DNA from: Woeseiaceae bacterium
GTDB lineage: Bacteria; Pseudomonadota; Gammaproteobacteria; Steroidobacterales; Woeseiaceae
NCBI GenBank assembly: GCA_021773095.1
Contig: JAJFKR010000028.1
Span: 259,885 to 323,884 of the forward strand
DNA: 64,000 bases
Reading direction: 5' to 3'
Below are positions 24,563 through 35,670 of this stretch, piece by piece. Every line of letters starts with the position of its first letter. Position 1 is the first letter of the stretch. The notes under the pieces are model-generated. The model had not been told where the DNA came from, made no database searches, and worked only from the letters and a program-made list of their open reading frames with translations. The position numbers and the translations under genes were made by a program.

Positions 24563-26566
24563 ATGAGCAGTAAAATCGACAATTCTTCCACTTTTAGGGG
24601 AGTCGCGGTTGTTGCCGCATTCCTGCTGGCCGGTGCAGCGGCGCTTATCTATTTTCAGTCGGGAGGCGGCAGTCCATCTGCGCCGAAACTCGCCGCTTTG
24701 TCACAAGCCATCCCGATGCAGGCGGCTCGTGCGCTTGACGGTGATGCGGGTGCATTCGATGAACTGGACAGCAGTGCGAAGAGTGTTGCCGCACTTCGAC
24801 GTAACGGAGCACCGGGGCGTTCGTCCGACTGGCAAAAACTGCAATCACAGACTGACGCCATTTTGGCGAAGCGCGCTGAGGTAGAGACCGTCCTGTCGGC
24901 GGCCAGCCGTATGGGAACGGATGCATCATCAATGGTAGGGCTTGCTAATGAGCTGTTGGACCGCTCCAGTGCAACTGCTGCCATTCAGGAGTTTCAACAA
25001 CGCGCCAATCGAATTCGTGAAACCTCGGAGAACGTCCTTGAACGTGGAGAAAGCGCCATCAGCGCGATCGCAGAAGATATCGGATACCTCCGGAATGTCG
25101 CCAATGCCCTGGGTGGTGAGCCCAGTGACCTCGATATTCGTCCGCTGAATACGGCCGGTCGTGAGGTCGCTCTGGTGCCAGTCATCAGCAGTCTGACCAG
25201 CATCGAGGAACAGGCGACGATTCTGGATAGCAACATCAGCCAGGTTAGTGGTCTTGTCGACACGCAGGTTGCGGTAAACGCGAGCGCAAGTGCGTTGTTG
25301 GGATCCGCTTTCGGCTCGGGTGGCGGCGCCGCCATATTGCCTGCATATTTGAATAACTTCTGGATCCCTGTCGGCCTGGTTGGTGTCGCCCTGCTGCTGG
25401 TCGTTGGACTTTTATTACTGCACTCGAAGAGCGCCGTTTTTGAAAGAACAGCGCGGGAACAGGCGGAACAGAACGAGCGCAATCAGCAGGCGATTCTGCG
25501 TTTACTAGATGAGATGGGCAGCCTTGCTGACGGTGATCTGACCGTTGAGGCGACCGTAACGGAGGATATTACGGGCACGATCGCCGACTCGTTCAATTTT
25601 GCGATCGAGGAATTAAGAAAACTGGTTGCCACCGTAAACGACACCGCGTTGATGGTCGATATGGCTACCAAGCAGACCGAGAACACAGCGGCACATCTTG
25701 CGAAAGCGGCAGACAATCAAGCCAATGAAATCAATGCTGCTACAGAATCCATCGTATCGATGGCGTCGTCGATCGAGGAAGTATCCGGTAATGCCGAACG
25801 CTCGTCTGATGTTGCGCGTCACTCGGTGGAAGTGGCCCACAAGGGTGGTGAGGCCGTACGTCGTACGATCGATGGTATGAACGCGATTCGTGAAACGATC
25901 CAGGAAACGTCGAAACGTATCAAACGACTCGGTGAGAGTTCGCAGGAGATCGGGAATATCGTTGAGCTCATCAATGACATTGCGGAGCAAACAAATATTC
26001 TGGCTTTGAATGCGTCGATCCAGGCATCGATGGCGGGTGAGGCCGGACGGGGATTCGCGGTCGTTGCCGACGAAGTACAACGACTGGCCGAACGCTCGAC
26101 AAACGCAACCAAACAAATCGAAGTACTGGTAAGAACGATTCAGGCTGACACCAACGAAGCCGTGGTTTCCATGGAGCGCAGTACGACCGACGTCGTGGGT
26201 GGCGCGTTGCTGGCTGAGAACGCGGGTGCCGCGCTGGACGAGATCGAGCAAGTCTCCAATCAGATTGCGAGTCTTGTGCAAAACATTTCCGGCTCAGCCC
26301 GACAACAGGCCGGATCAGCGGCCGACGTAACCCGACGTACTACACGCTTACGTGAGATTGGGCAGCAAACCGGTAAAGCGACTTCGGCGACCGCCGCTTC
26401 AATTGCCAAATTATCAGAGCTCGCTACGCAGCTTCGGAAAACAGTCGAGGGCTTTACGTTGCCCGCGGACATGATGCAAACGGGGACCTTGTCGAGATCA
26501 TCAGCAAACGTTCAGCATCCCGCCGCCACTCAACCGCCGGGCGGCGACCAGGTGAAGGCAGGGTAA
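24563..26566 (+). CDS. pilJ: methyl-accepting chemotaxis protein PilJ
   Basis: 667-residue inner-membrane chemoreceptor of the Pil-Chp system. It has an N-terminal membrane helix (about 13-32), a mostly helical periplasmic domain with PilJ-type repeats (about 40-260), and a second membrane helix (about 269-290). A HAMP segment (MGSLADGDLTVEA) and a signalling domain follow, the latter with the hairpin tip region EQTNILALNASIQASMAGEAGRGFAVVADEVQRLAERSTNATKQIE. In Pseudomonas PilJ senses pilus retraction and PilA. No CheR-type gene (pilK) follows, which is unusual. Confidence 0.95.
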   Translation: MSSKIDNSSTFRGVAVVAAFLLAGAAALIYFQSGGGSPSAPKLAALSQAIPMQAARALDGDAGAFDELDSSAKSVAALRRNGAPGRSSDWQKLQSQTDAILAKRAEVETVLSAASRMGTDASSMVGLANELLDRSSATAAIQEFQQRANRIRETSENVLERGESAISAIAEDIGYLRNVANALGGEPSDLDIRPLNTAGREVALVPVISSLTSIEEQATILDSNISQVSGLVDTQVAVNASASALLGSAFGSGGGAAILPAYLNNFWIPVGLVGVALLLVVGLLLLHSKSAVFERTAREQAEQNERNQQAILRLLDEMGSLADGDLTVEATVTEDITGTIADSFNFAIEELRKLVATVNDTALMVDMATKQTENTAAHLAKAADNQANEINAATESIVSMASSIEEVSGNAERSSDVARHSVEVAHKGGEAVRRTIDGMNAIRETIQETSKRIKRLGESSQEIGNIVELINDIAEQTNILALNASIQASMAGEAGRGFAVVADEVQRLAERSTNATKQIEVLVRTIQADTNEAVVSMERSTTDVVGGALLAENAGAALDEIEQVSNQIASLVQNISGSARQQAGSAADVTRRTTRLREIGQQTGKATSATAASIAKLSELATQLRKTVEGFTLPADMMQTGTLSRSSANVQHPAATQPPGGDQVKAG

Positions 26567-26593
26567 AGGCCTGCCAGAGACACGGACGACCAG

Positions 26594-29500
26594 ATGACGG
26601 GCGATACAGGCATTCATGAGCAAGAGATCGATGGCGCTGCAGGCGGCGATGCCATTAATGCGTTGTCGATCATCAGTGCGGAGCTCATGGAGACGATTCG
26701 AAACGCGCATCTCGCGTTGGAGGATTGCGTCGATGGTCGCGGCGGCACGGCAGCGCTGAAACGCGCCGGTGAGCTGCTGCATCAGGCGCGGGGCGCATTA
26801 AGGATTGCGGAAACCTACGGCGCAGCCCTGCTCGTCGAAGAGATGGAACTGGCGTGTGACTACCTGGCCGCCTTACGTTCGAACAAAGGACGAGAGGACG
26901 GACTTGAGGCGCTGACACGTTCCATGGTGCAGCTACCGGTTTACGTCGAACGCCTGCTCGGCGGTGGTCGTGATATTGCGCTGGTGCTGTTGCCAATGCT
27001 CAACGACCTGCGCGCAACGCGGGGTGAACCGTTGTTGTCCGAAGGCACGTTGTTGCTGCTAAATCTGTCGCCAAGCGGCACTGAGAAGAAGGACGGGCCG
27101 CGTGAAGGTAGTGGTGAAGACCCGGTACTTGTCGCCAAGCGCTTGCGGCCGAAATTTCAATTGGCACTGCTTGGCTGGATCAAGGGTGGTGAAAGCAAGC
27201 GGCACCTCGACACGCTCTCGAAAGTTTCCGCCGCGATGGAAACCTCCGCCACGCGTGATGACATGTACCAGCTTTGGTGGGTGGTTTCGGGTGTGCTCGA
27301 AGCGCTGCAACAAGATGGACTGGAAACCTCGATTGCGGTCAAGCGACTGCTGGGGCAGGCGGACCGGCAACTTAAGTATGTAATCGATGAGGGATTGCTG
27401 GCTTACGAGCAGCATCCTGTCGATGACCTTTTGAATAACCTTCTTTATTACGTTGCACGTTCCAGCAGCACCGGCACGCGTATCAGCGAGATTCGGGCTG
27501 CATTCAATCTGTCGGAATTGCTCCCTGGTGATGAGCAGGTCGAGGAGGCGCGGGATGCGTTGTCGGCTCCGAGTGCAAAGCTCATGGAGACGGTTGCGGG
27601 GGCCATCAAAGATGACCTGAGTCGCGTTAAGGACGTTCTCGACATATTCGTTCGCACCGGCATGAATAAATCGTCGGAACTCGTACCGCAACTTGAGCTC
27701 TTGAAGAAAATCAGCGACACGCTGGGTGTGCTAGGGCTCGGGGAGTTACGTGGCGACGTCGATGGTGAAATCGACCGGCTAAGGTCCGTTGTGGAACGCG
27801 GCGGCGTCGCAAATGATCAGGTAATACTCGATATCGCCTCGACCTTATTGCGGGTTGAGGATCGCCTTGACCAGCAACTCGTAAGGCTCACGGTGCCAAG
27901 AGAGACCGATGCTGAGGGCACTCCGTCAGACGATGATGCAGAATTCCAAAAAGTTACCGAGTCAGTGATGCGTGAGTGCATCATTAATCTTGCTCGTATA
28001 AAGGAAACGATCAGCCAGAGTTTTACCGAAAAATCCGAGTCTCACGGGCTCGACAGCGTGCCGTCGTTGATTCGTGGCATCAAGTCGGGGCTGTTAATGC
28101 TCGACAAGACACGCGCGATGGAAGTCGTCGAGCGTGTTGGGCAATTGGTGACCGCCATGCTAAACGCGGGTGGTCCGCGGCTGCTGAATCAGAAAGAGAC
28201 GGATCGTCTTGCCGATGTCATCGTTAGCATCGAATACTACATGGAGACAGTTAAGGCCGGCCGTAGCGAGCCCTGGTACATGCTTGATAATGCAGAGGCT
28301 TGTCTTGCGGTCCTGAGCGACGTTGAAGGGCGCCTGCTTGAGCTCACCGAACAGAGCACCGCGCAGGTTGAAGCAACGCAAAAACTATCGATAGAAGGAA
28401 TTGAGGAGCGCGCTACCGAGGCATTGCAAGAAGCCAATGCACCGCAAGCCACGGAAGTTATTCCATTGCCGGTTGTCTCTGCTGATGCCGCAGAGATGGA
28501 CCCGGAGATTATCGAGCTTTTCATAGAGGAAGCGAAGGAAGAGGTTGCGTCGATAAAACGGCACCTGCCGGCGTGGGCCGCCACGCCCGACGATATGGCA
28601 CTGCTTATCACGGTCCGGCGTTCTTTCCACACCCTGAAAGGCAGCGGCCGAATGGTTGGCGCCGAACGCATTGGTGAATATTGCTGGGCGGTTGAGAATC
28701 TGCTCAACCGTTTGATCAATAGCACGCTGACGCGCACGCCGCCGATGATCGATTTCATTCAACTGGCGTCTGCTGCGGTGCCCGAACTGGTTGAGCAGTT
28801 GGAGGTCGGTACCGAGCCGGCCTCCGATATCAGCCTGTTTATTGCGCGTGCGAATGCCTTCGCTGATGGTGATCCGAATGCGGCAGTGCTGACGATCGCA
28901 AGGCCGGCGAGCGAAGAACCACCGGAGCAAAAGCCTGCGCTTGAAATGGATCCGGTTCTTCACGATATATTCACCAAGGAAACAGCCGGGCATCTGAAAG
29001 TCATCACCGACTACCTGGCGGCTTGCGATGGACACCAACCACCGTTCGATGTGACTGACAAACTGCACCGCGCGTGCCATACGCTCCACGGCAGCGCGAA
29101 CATGGCGAACGTCGAACGTGGTGTTGCGGTTGCGGCCGTCTTGAATCGCTTCGTACGGCATGTTTTTGATCACAAGATCGGCTTCCAGAAATCGGGCCTC
29201 GATGCATTGCGTGCCGCAGCCAGAGCGATCGAAACGATTGTTGGTGATATTAATAACCCGGATAGAGATCGCGCCGACTACACGGCGCTGATTGAGCACA
29301 TCCAGAAAGTGTCTGATGCGGTAAAACCCACACAGAGTTCGGAACCGGATCCCGAGCCTGCCCCGGCACAGGATGTTTCCGAAATCGCGAATGTCGATGC
29401 TGTGCTCGAGAAAGCTGTCGATGACGAAGTCGTTGAGGCAGAGTACGACGCAGAGATCGCAGCGATATTCACTGAGGAATCCGCGGAGTTGCTTGAAGAG

Positions 29501-31999
29501 GCCGATCAGGCGCTCATCATCTGGTCAAAAGAACGTTCGCAGCAGCCCATGGATGAACTCAAGCGTCACTTGCACACCCTCAAGGGTGGGGCACGTATGG
29601 CCGGCATCACAGCGATGGGTAACCTGAGTCACGAGCTCGAGACTTTGCTGATCTCAGTTGACGGGGGGCGCGTCAAAGCGACCCCGGCTGTAGAAGACCT
29701 TATGCAACGCAGCATCGACGAATTACATCGCATGCGAGATACGGTGATAGCGGGCAAGCCGGTGAGGTCGTCGAAGGAACTGGAACAACGTATTCAGCAT
29801 GCGAATGCCGGTTTTGAGGTAGCTGATGAGGTTGAGGTTGAGGTGACGCCTGCGGACGCCACTGTCGAGGCAGCGACGCCGGCAGAATTCACCTTCGAAC
29901 CCGAAGACACAGTGAGCATGGTGATCGTCGATTCGCCATTGGCCGATGAACTGAAGGAGATCGGCAAAGAAAAAGACGAACCGATCGCGACACCGGTCAA
30001 ACCCGAACCCGAGCCCGAACCAGAGCCCGAACCAGAGCCCGAACCGGAGCCTGAACCGGAGCCTGAACCGGAGCCTGAACCGGAGCTGGAACTGGAACCC
30101 GAGCCCCGGCCAACACCAAGACCCAAAGGGAAGCCGGAGCCCAGAGCGGCCGAGGTTCGATCGATTCGTACACAGGAGCCGCGTCAGGAATTTGCTCGGA
30201 TTGATGCCGAGCTGCTTGAAGACCTGCTGAACGCCGCCGGTGAAATCAGTATTTACCATTCGCGCCTGAGCCAGCAGGTCAATTCATTCGAATTCCACGT
30301 TGAAGAGCTCGATCAGACCATCGCGCGCTTGCGTGAGCAGCTGCGAAAGCTTGAAAACGAAACCGAAGCGCAGATCATGCACAGCCATCAGGACACTCTG
30401 GTGGCACGCGACTTCGATCCGCTGGAGCTGGATCGATATTCCACAATCCAGCAATTGTCACGCGCGCTGGCTGAGTCATCGAGTGACCTCAGCAGTCTGA
30501 AGAGTTTGTTGCAAACCGTAACCTCTGAGGCAGAAGGCTTGCTCGTGCAGCAGTCGCGCGTCACGGCGGAATTGCAGGATGGCTTGATGCGCACTCGCAT
30601 GGTGCCGTTTGAGCGCCATGTTGGTCGCTTGACCCGGCTGGTCAGGCAGGCGTCAGAGGAAGTCGGCAAACGCGCGGAGCTCGTCGTTGAAGGGGCTTCC
30701 GGTGAGCTGGATCGTCAGGTGCTCGACAAGATGTTGCCGCCATTCGAACATATGTTGCGTAACTCGATCGTGCACGGCATCGAAAGCGCATCTGACCGGC
30801 AGGCAGCGGGTAAACCGGCTGTGGGGCGGATCGCTATTCGTTTGCATCGTGAAGGCACGGAAATGGTGATCGATGTCGCCGACGATGGTGCGGGTCTTGA
30901 TGTCGAAGCCATTCGTCGCAAGGCCTACGAGCTCGATCTCCTCAAACCTGACAGTAAAGTTACTGACGACGAGATAATGCAGCTGATTCTGACGCCCGGG
31001 TTTACAACTGCAGCCAAAGTCACACAGTCAGCCGGTCGCGGTGTCGGCATGGATGTTGTTGCCAATGAAGTCAAAAAGCTCGGCGGATCGTTGCGAATCA
31101 GCTCTGTCACCGGCCAGGGCACAAACTTTACTGTACGACTGCCTTTCACGCTTGCCATTACTCAGGCGTTGATCGTTCGAACTGCCGAAGAGATTTACGC
31201 GCTGCCATTGCCGACGGTAGAGGGTGTCGCGAGAATTCCACGAGCGGAACTGGAAAACCTTCTCAGCCAGACCGAACCCAGCTACCAATATGGCGAGCAG
31301 GCCTACAAATTCCGGCATCTCGGTATGTATCTCGGGGGGCGGGCCGCGCAGCTGCCCGAGGATGAAGCTTTTATTTCGGTGATTCTGGTTCACGCTGGTG
31401 AGTATTCGGCGGCCTTGCTCGTCGATGAGATGCTCGCCAGCCGCGAAATTGTTGTGAAGGCCGTTGGCCCGCAGCTGGCCAGTATTCGTGGCATTTCTGG
31501 AGCGACGATTCTCGGCGATGGCAGCATTGTCCTGATTCTCGACATTCATGCGCTGGTCCGCACTGGAGCACCGGTTGTTGAGATAAGGAAGGCGGCTCCT
31601 GCGCCAACAGACGACCGACCGCTCGCGCTGGTTGTGGATGACTCAATTACGGTACGGCGCGTAACGGAACGATTCCTGGCACGCAACGGCTTGCGTTGCG
31701 CCACGGCCAAAGATGGATTGGACGCGATCGCAGTGATGCAGGAGGCGAAGCCCGACATCATCCTGCTCGATATTGAAATGCCGCGCATGGACGGTTATGA
31801 ATTTGCATCACATGTTAGAAATGACAACCGCGTCGCTGACGTACCGATCATCATGATCACGTCGCGTGTTGGCGATAAACACCGGGCACGCGCCATCGAA
31901 CTGGGCGTGAACGATTACCTCGGCAAACCGTATCAGGACTCGCAGTTGCTGGAGGCGATACGCCGTCAGCTGGAAGAAAAGGGAATCGAATTGCCATGA
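26594..31999 (+). CDS. chpA: ChpA/PilL-type hybrid chemosensory histidine kinase
   Basis: 1801 residues. The N-terminal ~600 residues contain degenerate helical HPt-like repeats (for example [20 protein letters not shown]). Three apparent canonical HPt domains follow, with phosphoacceptor H679 ([10 protein letters not shown]), H829 ([10 protein letters not shown]) and H994 ([10 protein letters not shown]). A low-complexity (EP)n tract at about 1137-1165 leads into the CheA-type dimerisation and ATPase domains ([33 protein letters not shown]). Then come a CheW domain and a receiver with D1726 ([11 protein letters not shown]). Pseudomonas ChpA is longer, with more phosphotransfer domains. Confidence 0.95.
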   Translation: MTGDTGIHEQEIDGAAGGDAINALSIISAELMETIRNAHLALEDCVDGRGGTAALKRAGELLHQARGALRIAETYGAALLVEEMELACDYLAALRSNKGREDGLEALTRSMVQLPVYVERLLGGGRDIALVLLPMLNDLRATRGEPLLSEGTLLLLNLSPSGTEKKDGPREGSGEDPVLVAKRLRPKFQLALLGWIKGGESKRHLDTLSKVSAAMETSATRDDMYQLWWVVSGVLEALQQDGLETSIAVKRLLGQADRQLKYVIDEGLLAYEQHPVDDLLNNLLYYVARSSSTGTRISEIRAAFNLSELLPGDEQVEEARDALSAPSAKLMETVAGAIKDDLSRVKDVLDIFVRTGMNKSSELVPQLELLKKISDTLGVLGLGELRGDVDGEIDRLRSVVERGGVANDQVILDIASTLLRVEDRLDQQLVRLTVPRETDAEGTPSDDDAEFQKVTESVMRECIINLARIKETISQSFTEKSESHGLDSVPSLIRGIKSGLLMLDKTRAMEVVERVGQLVTAMLNAGGPRLLNQKETDRLADVIVSIEYYMETVKAGRSEPWYMLDNAEACLAVLSDVEGRLLELTEQSTAQVEATQKLSIEGIEERATEALQEANAPQATEVIPLPVVSADAAEMDPEIIELFIEEAKEEVASIKRHLPAWAATPDDMALLITVRRSFHTLKGSGRMVGAERIGEYCWAVENLLNRLINSTLTRTPPMIDFIQLASAAVPELVEQLEVGTEPASDISLFIARANAFADGDPNAAVLTIARPASEEPPEQKPALEMDPVLHDIFTKETAGHLKVITDYLAACDGHQPPFDVTDKLHRACHTLHGSANMANVERGVAVAAVLNRFVRHVFDHKIGFQKSGLDALRAAARAIETIVGDINNPDRDRADYTALIEHIQKVSDAVKPTQSSEPDPEPAPAQDVSEIANVDAVLEKAVDDEVVEAEYDAEIAAIFTEESAELLEEADQALIIWSKERSQQPMDELKRHLHTLKGGARMAGITAMGNLSHELETLLISVDGGRVKATPAVEDLMQRSIDELHRMRDTVIAGKPVRSSKELEQRIQHANAGFEVADEVEVEVTPADATVEAATPAEFTFEPEDTVSMVIVDSPLADELKEIGKEKDEPIATPVKPEPEPEPEPEPEPEPEPEPEPEPEPEPELELEPEPRPTPRPKGKPEPRAAEVRSIRTQEPRQEFARIDAELLEDLLNAAGEISIYHSRLSQQVNSFEFHVEELDQTIARLREQLRKLENETEAQIMHSHQDTLVARDFDPLELDRYSTIQQLSRALAESSSDLSSLKSLLQTVTSEAEGLLVQQSRVTAELQDGLMRTRMVPFERHVGRLTRLVRQASEEVGKRAELVVEGASGELDRQVLDKMLPPFEHMLRNSIVHGIESASDRQAAGKPAVGRIAIRLHREGTEMVIDVADDGAGLDVEAIRRKAYELDLLKPDSKVTDDEIMQLILTPGFTTAAKVTQSAGRGVGMDVVANEVKKLGGSLRISSVTGQGTNFTVRLPFTLAITQALIVRTAEEIYALPLPTVEGVARIPRAELENLLSQTEPSYQYGEQAYKFRHLGMYLGGRAAQLPEDEAFISVILVHAGEYSAALLVDEMLASREIVVKAVGPQLASIRGISGATILGDGSIVLILDIHALVRTGAPVVEIRKAAPAPTDDRPLALVVDDSITVRRVTERFLARNGLRCATAKDGLDAIAVMQEAKPDIILLDIEMPRMDGYEFASHVRNDNRVADVPIIMITSRVGDKHRARAIELGVNDYLGKPYQDSQLLEAIRRQLEEKGIELP

Positions 32000-32466
32000 G
32001 TGCCACAGCAGAAGAACTGTACAGCCTGCTGGTCCCGCTGTCGGAGGATCGCCTGATCGTACCGCGAGCCTGCGTGGCCGAAGTGGTCCGATTTTCCAAG
32101 GCGGAGCAGCGAGAAGGTGCTCATGACTGGATGCTCGGCACGGTGAACTGGAATGGCCGGCAATTGCCCGTGATCTCATTCGAAGGTGCAATCGGCAAGG
32201 AAATTCCGGTTATCACTGGCCGCACTCGGGTGGTCATTTTTTTCGCCAACACCGGACAGCTAAAAACGGGTTATTTCGGAGTGCTGACGCAGGGATTTCC
32301 GCAGCTTGTTCGCGTAAATCGTGATGTGTTGAAGCTTGAGGCAAAAGATGGCTGGCCTGAAGACGCTCCGGTGCTTTGCCGCGTCCGAATGATTAATGAA
32401 TATCCGATGATACCGGACCTCGAGAAACTCGAGTCCATGCTGGCTCGTGAGTCTTTGCAGGCGTGA
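31996..32466 (+). CDS. CheW-like protein, ChpC-type
   Basis: 156 residues with a CheW fold: [65 protein letters not shown]. It starts within the chpA stop (ATGA overlap) and ends the operon. By position it corresponds to ChpC of Pseudomonas; the intervening methylesterase ChpB is absent. Confidence 0.85.
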   Translation: MSATAEELYSLLVPLSEDRLIVPRACVAEVVRFSKAEQREGAHDWMLGTVNWNGRQLPVISFEGAIGKEIPVITGRTRVVIFFANTGQLKTGYFGVLTQGFPQLVRVNRDVLKLEAKDGWPEDAPVLCRVRMINEYPMIPDLEKLESMLARESLQA

Positions 32467-32531
32467 CGGACAGCGACAAAGACTTCAAGGATGCGAGGCC
32501 ACGTAATTACCGCTGTCCGCTGACCGCGCCA

Positions 32532-33266
32532 CTAACGTAAGTCTCCCCACAAAGACTGCAGTACCGCCATTGTTGCGATTGCTGCGGACTCTGTTCGCAT
32601 AATACGCGGGCCCAACGACACCGCATTGAACCCTGAAACCTCCGCATCGGCATATTCGCTAATGCTGAAACCACCTTCCGGGCCAATCATCACACAGACT
32701 TTGGTTTCGGGAGCCGCGATACTCGCTAGCGATGTTGTGGCGCCGGGCGCAAGAATCAGCTCGGCACCGACATTCTCCGGTTTGCTTCCGAACCAGTTTT
32801 TCAACGGCACCGGTGTGTCAATGAGCGGCAGCCGCGTACGCCCCGATTGCTCGCAGGCGCTACTCGCAATTTTTTGCCAATGTTCACGACGTTTCTCAGC
32901 GCGATCGGGATTTAGTTTCACGACACCGTATTCGGTGAGTATCGGTGTGATTCGCTTGACGCCGAGTTCGGTGGCCTTTTGCACAACGAAATCCATGCGC
33001 TCGCCCCTTGAGATTCCCTGTACGAGGTGTATTTTCAGCGCTGACTCAGTACCCGCGTGCGCGTTTTCGCCGAGCGCCAGAGTCAGGGAGTTTTTGCTGA
33101 TGTGCGTGATGTGTGCCGGCCATTCCGGGCCTTCGCCATTAAAGATGGTTAGCGCGTCTCCAACGCGCATTCGCAGTACTTTTCCGAGGTATCGAGCCCG
33201 ATCCGCGTCGAGTTCAATCTCGGAACCGTTGATCAATGCGCCGGAAACAAATAGCCTCGTATTCAT
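32532..33266 (-). CDS. rsmE: 16S rRNA m3U1498 methyltransferase RsmE
   Basis: 244 residues of the SPOUT fold: an N-terminal PUA-like domain (RYLGKVLRMRVGDALTIFNGEG) and the knotted methyltransferase domain with QGISRGERMDFVVQKATELGVKRITPILTEYGVVK, MIGPEGGFSISEYADAE and LGPRIMRTESAAI. It uses S-adenosylmethionine to methylate U1498 in 16S rRNA. The start at 33266 matches the family N-terminus (MNTRLFV); the longer ORF would run through ampD. The start codons of rsmE and ampD are only 12 bases apart. Confidence 0.95.
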   Translation of the reverse strand: MNTRLFVSGALINGSEIELDADRARYLGKVLRMRVGDALTIFNGEGPEWPAHITHISKNSLTLALGENAHAGTESALKIHLVQGISRGERMDFVVQKATELGVKRITPILTEYGVVKLNPDRAEKRREHWQKIASSACEQSGRTRLPLIDTPVPLKNWFGSKPENVGAELILAPGATTSLASIAAPETKVCVMIGPEGGFSISEYADAEVSGFNAVSLGPRIMRTESAAIATMAVLQSLWGDLR

Positions 33267-33278
33267 GTCTTCGAAATC

Positions 33279-33875
33279 ATGCCTGAAGTGACTGCGACGA
33301 GCGAATATACCGTTAATGCGGAGACCGGGCTGATCGATCCGGCACGGCAGTGCCTCAGCCCCAACCGAGACCCACGGCCTGACAGTGCGTCCCTCGATAT
33401 GATTGTGCTGCATGGCATCAGCCTGCCGCCCGGCAAGTTCGGCGGTGGGGAAATCGAGGCACTATTTCTCAATGAGCTGGACTGGGACGCGCACCCGTAT
33501 TTCGGGGAGATTCGCGGTATGGAAGTTTCCGCGCACTTGTTGATCCGGCGTGACGGTGAACTTGTCCAGTTTGTGCCCTTCACCGAGCGCGCATGGCACG
33601 CGGGTGAGTCGAGCTTCCGCGGCCGCGCAAGGTGCAACGATTTCTCGGTCGGAATTGAGCTCGAAGGTGAAGATGATACACCCTACGACGATCGCCAATA
33701 TGCCGTGCTGCCCGCTATACTGGAGGCCCTCGAAGCAGCCTATCCACAGATTACAGCGCGGAATATTGTGGGTCACTGTGACGTCTCTCCCGGTCGCAAG
33801 AGCGACCCAGGTCCTGCTTTCGACTGGCTGCGCTTGTATGATGCACTTGGGGAAAAAACCGGGAACGATAACTGA
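33279..33875 (+). CDS. ampD: 1,6-anhydro-N-acetylmuramyl-L-alanine amidase AmpD
   Basis: Cytosolic zinc amidase of peptidoglycan recycling that removes the peptide from anhydromuropeptides, and in enterics and Pseudomonas controls AmpC induction. Zinc ligands are visible as H45 (VLHGISLPPG), H166 (GHCDVSPGR) and D176 (SDPGPAFDW). The 198 residues are collinear with E. coli AmpD, with about 15 extra at the N-terminus. It is immediately followed by ampE (one-base overlap). Confidence 0.95.
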   Translation: MPEVTATSEYTVNAETGLIDPARQCLSPNRDPRPDSASLDMIVLHGISLPPGKFGGGEIEALFLNELDWDAHPYFGEIRGMEVSAHLLIRRDGELVQFVPFTERAWHAGESSFRGRARCNDFSVGIELEGEDDTPYDDRQYAVLPAILEALEAAYPQITARNIVGHCDVSPGRKSDPGPAFDWLRLYDALGEKTGNDN

Positions 33876-34807
33876 TGCACCTGATCGCCTTACTCATTGG
33901 ACTGGTCGTAGAACGGTTCGCGACACGGTATTTTCACTGGCGCCGTATGCGCTGGCTGGATCGAATTATCGATGCCGGATTTCGTCAGGCTGAGCGCTTC
34001 GGCAACTGGCCAGCGCTGATCCCGGTCATCCTTCTCGCGGTGCTGCTGGTGCTCCCCGTCGGTGCTGTCATGTTCGGCCTCGGGGATACTCTGAAGGGCT
34101 TTACCTATTTAATTCTCGCCATCATCGTATTGATGTTTTCGATCGGGCCGAATGATATCGGTGAGGAAGTGGATGAGTACTGCAAGGCGCTGCAGGCCGA
34201 AGATGAAGAGCAGATTCAGATCGCCGCCAAAGCGATCATCGAAGGCGCTGTACCAGCCGATGAGCGCGAACGAATCACGAGAGTTGAAGAGGCAGTCTGC
34301 ATACAGGCGAATAATCGATTGTTCGCTGTCGTGTTTTGGTTCGTCGTTCTGGGCGCAGTGTTAGGTACTATCGGTCCGTTGGCTGCCTGGACCTATCGAG
34401 TGACAGACCTGATTCGTCGGCGAGCTGTATTCAACGCGGCGCGTAACGATCAGGCAGATGGCTGTGTGCAACGGATTCGTGACGCAGCCGAATCGATCCA
34501 TGGACTGCTGGCCTGGGTACCGGCGCGACTCACGGCGATCGGTTATGTGGCGGCAGGACATGCCGATGAGGCGATCGCGGCCTTTAGAGCGCCAACCGAA
34601 GAACGTGGTGCCACCATTTCCGAGCGTAGCGAGCATCTGCTCGCCCGTGTGGGCATTGCCGCTTTGGCCTGTCAGGACCTCGCGGACGAGACGGTCACCG
34701 AGCGTGGCATTCGCGGAGCCAGGGCGGCGAACAAACTGGTATTTCGATTGTTGCTCTTCTGGGCGGTGATCATTGCCGCGATGACGTTGTACGGCTCGAC
34801 GCGGTGA
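33875..34807 (+). CDS. ampE: AmpE-like inner-membrane protein
   Basis: 310 residues with several hydrophobic helices (about 2-14, 47-66, 72-90, 148-172, 287-305) and the family segment FSIGPNDIGEEVDEYCKALQAED followed by a charged cytosolic loop. The AmpE/CobD-related family is thought to sense or signal in the AmpD pathway, but no activity is firmly established. It directly follows ampD, the standard ampDE arrangement. Confidence 0.88.
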   Translation: MHLIALLIGLVVERFATRYFHWRRMRWLDRIIDAGFRQAERFGNWPALIPVILLAVLLVLPVGAVMFGLGDTLKGFTYLILAIIVLMFSIGPNDIGEEVDEYCKALQAEDEEQIQIAAKAIIEGAVPADERERITRVEEAVCIQANNRLFAVVFWFVVLGAVLGTIGPLAAWTYRVTDLIRRRAVFNAARNDQADGCVQRIRDAAESIHGLLAWVPARLTAIGYVAAGHADEAIAAFRAPTEERGATISERSEHLLARVGIAALACQDLADETVTERGIRGARAANKLVFRLLLFWAVIIAAMTLYGSTR

Positions 34808-35670
34808 GGACAGAACTGGCACTGGTGGCGGCACTCGTCGTCGTGGTGGCCTGTTCAGAAAAAGATGTCGTCGAGCCAGTATCTGCCAGTGCAGAGCGCA
34901 TCGTGTCCCTTGCTCCCAATCTCACAGAACTTGTATATACGGTCGGTGCTGGCGAACAGCTTGTAGGCGTTAGTGCCTGGTCTGACTACCCCAGAGAGGT
35001 TCTCGATTTGCCGGTTGTCGGTGATGCGTTTACAGTTGATCAGGAACAACTCGCCTTGGCGAAGCCTGACCTGCTACTGGTCTGGGAAAGTGGAACACCA
35101 GTGCACGTTGTCGACGAGTTACGAGGAATCGGTTACAACGTCGTACGGATCCGGACTCGCGCACTCGATGATGTTGCTGTTGCGTTGCTGAAAATCGGTG
35201 AACTCACAGGGCATGTCGATGAGGCTGCGACGGCCGCTGCTGTGTATCGGGATGGGCTGCAGTCGTTACGCGATCGGTATCAAAGTCTCCCTGCTATTCG
35301 AGTTTTTTATCAGGTTGCCGCGCGCCCGCTGTATACCATCAACAACGAGCATTATATCAGCGAGTTAATTTCGATCTGCGGTGGCAACAATATTTTTGAA
35401 GACCTCGGCGAACTCGCACCAACCGTCGATGTTGAAGCTGTCGTCGACCGCGATCCTGAGGTTATGCTGGCAAGCACGGATGCTGGTGACGACGCGTTCG
35501 ACGAGTGGCAGCGTTGGCCGGATATCACAGCCAATCGAATCGGTAATCTTTATTCGTTGCCAGCCGATGAGATTGGACGGGCAACAACGCGCGTGCTGAT
35601 CGCCGGTAACGCGATGTGCATTGCGATCCAGCAGGCGCGCATAAACCGTGCTTCGGGAATACAAAAATGA
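34804..35670 (+). CDS. btuF: cobalamin-binding periplasmic lipoprotein, BtuF-like
   Basis: Substrate-binding protein of an ABC importer for vitamin B12 (or a related corrinoid/heme/siderophore). The 288 residues begin with a lipoprotein signal (lipobox VVAC). The two-lobed class III fold shows ERIVSLAPNLTELVYTVGAGEQLVGVSAWSDYP, LALAKPDLLLVW and ISELISICGGNNIFEDL. Start GTG 34804 overlaps the ampE stop. The matching ATPase and permease lie elsewhere in the window (39474-40268 and 51326-52315). Confidence 0.85.
   Translation: MRTELALVAALVVVVACSEKDVVEPVSASAERIVSLAPNLTELVYTVGAGEQLVGVSAWSDYPREVLDLPVVGDAFTVDQEQLALAKPDLLLVWESGTPVHVVDELRGIGYNVVRIRTRALDDVAVALLKIGELTGHVDEAATAAAVYRDGLQSLRDRYQSLPAIRVFYQVAARPLYTINNEHYISELISICGGNNIFEDLGELAPTVDVEAVVDRDPEVMLASTDAGDDAFDEWQRWPDITANRIGNLYSLPADEIGRATTRVLIAGNAMCIAIQQARINRASGIQK

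Noticed and set aside
28385..29299. 304-codon antisense ORF within chpA
   Set aside because: Shadow of the HPt-coding region; Arg/His/Gln-biased composition and no start context.
29723..30259. Phe/Leu/Gly/Trp-rich and Ser/Gly-rich antisense ORFs opposite the EP tract
   Set aside because: They are mirror readings of the repetitive EP codons; the repeat explains the strange composition.
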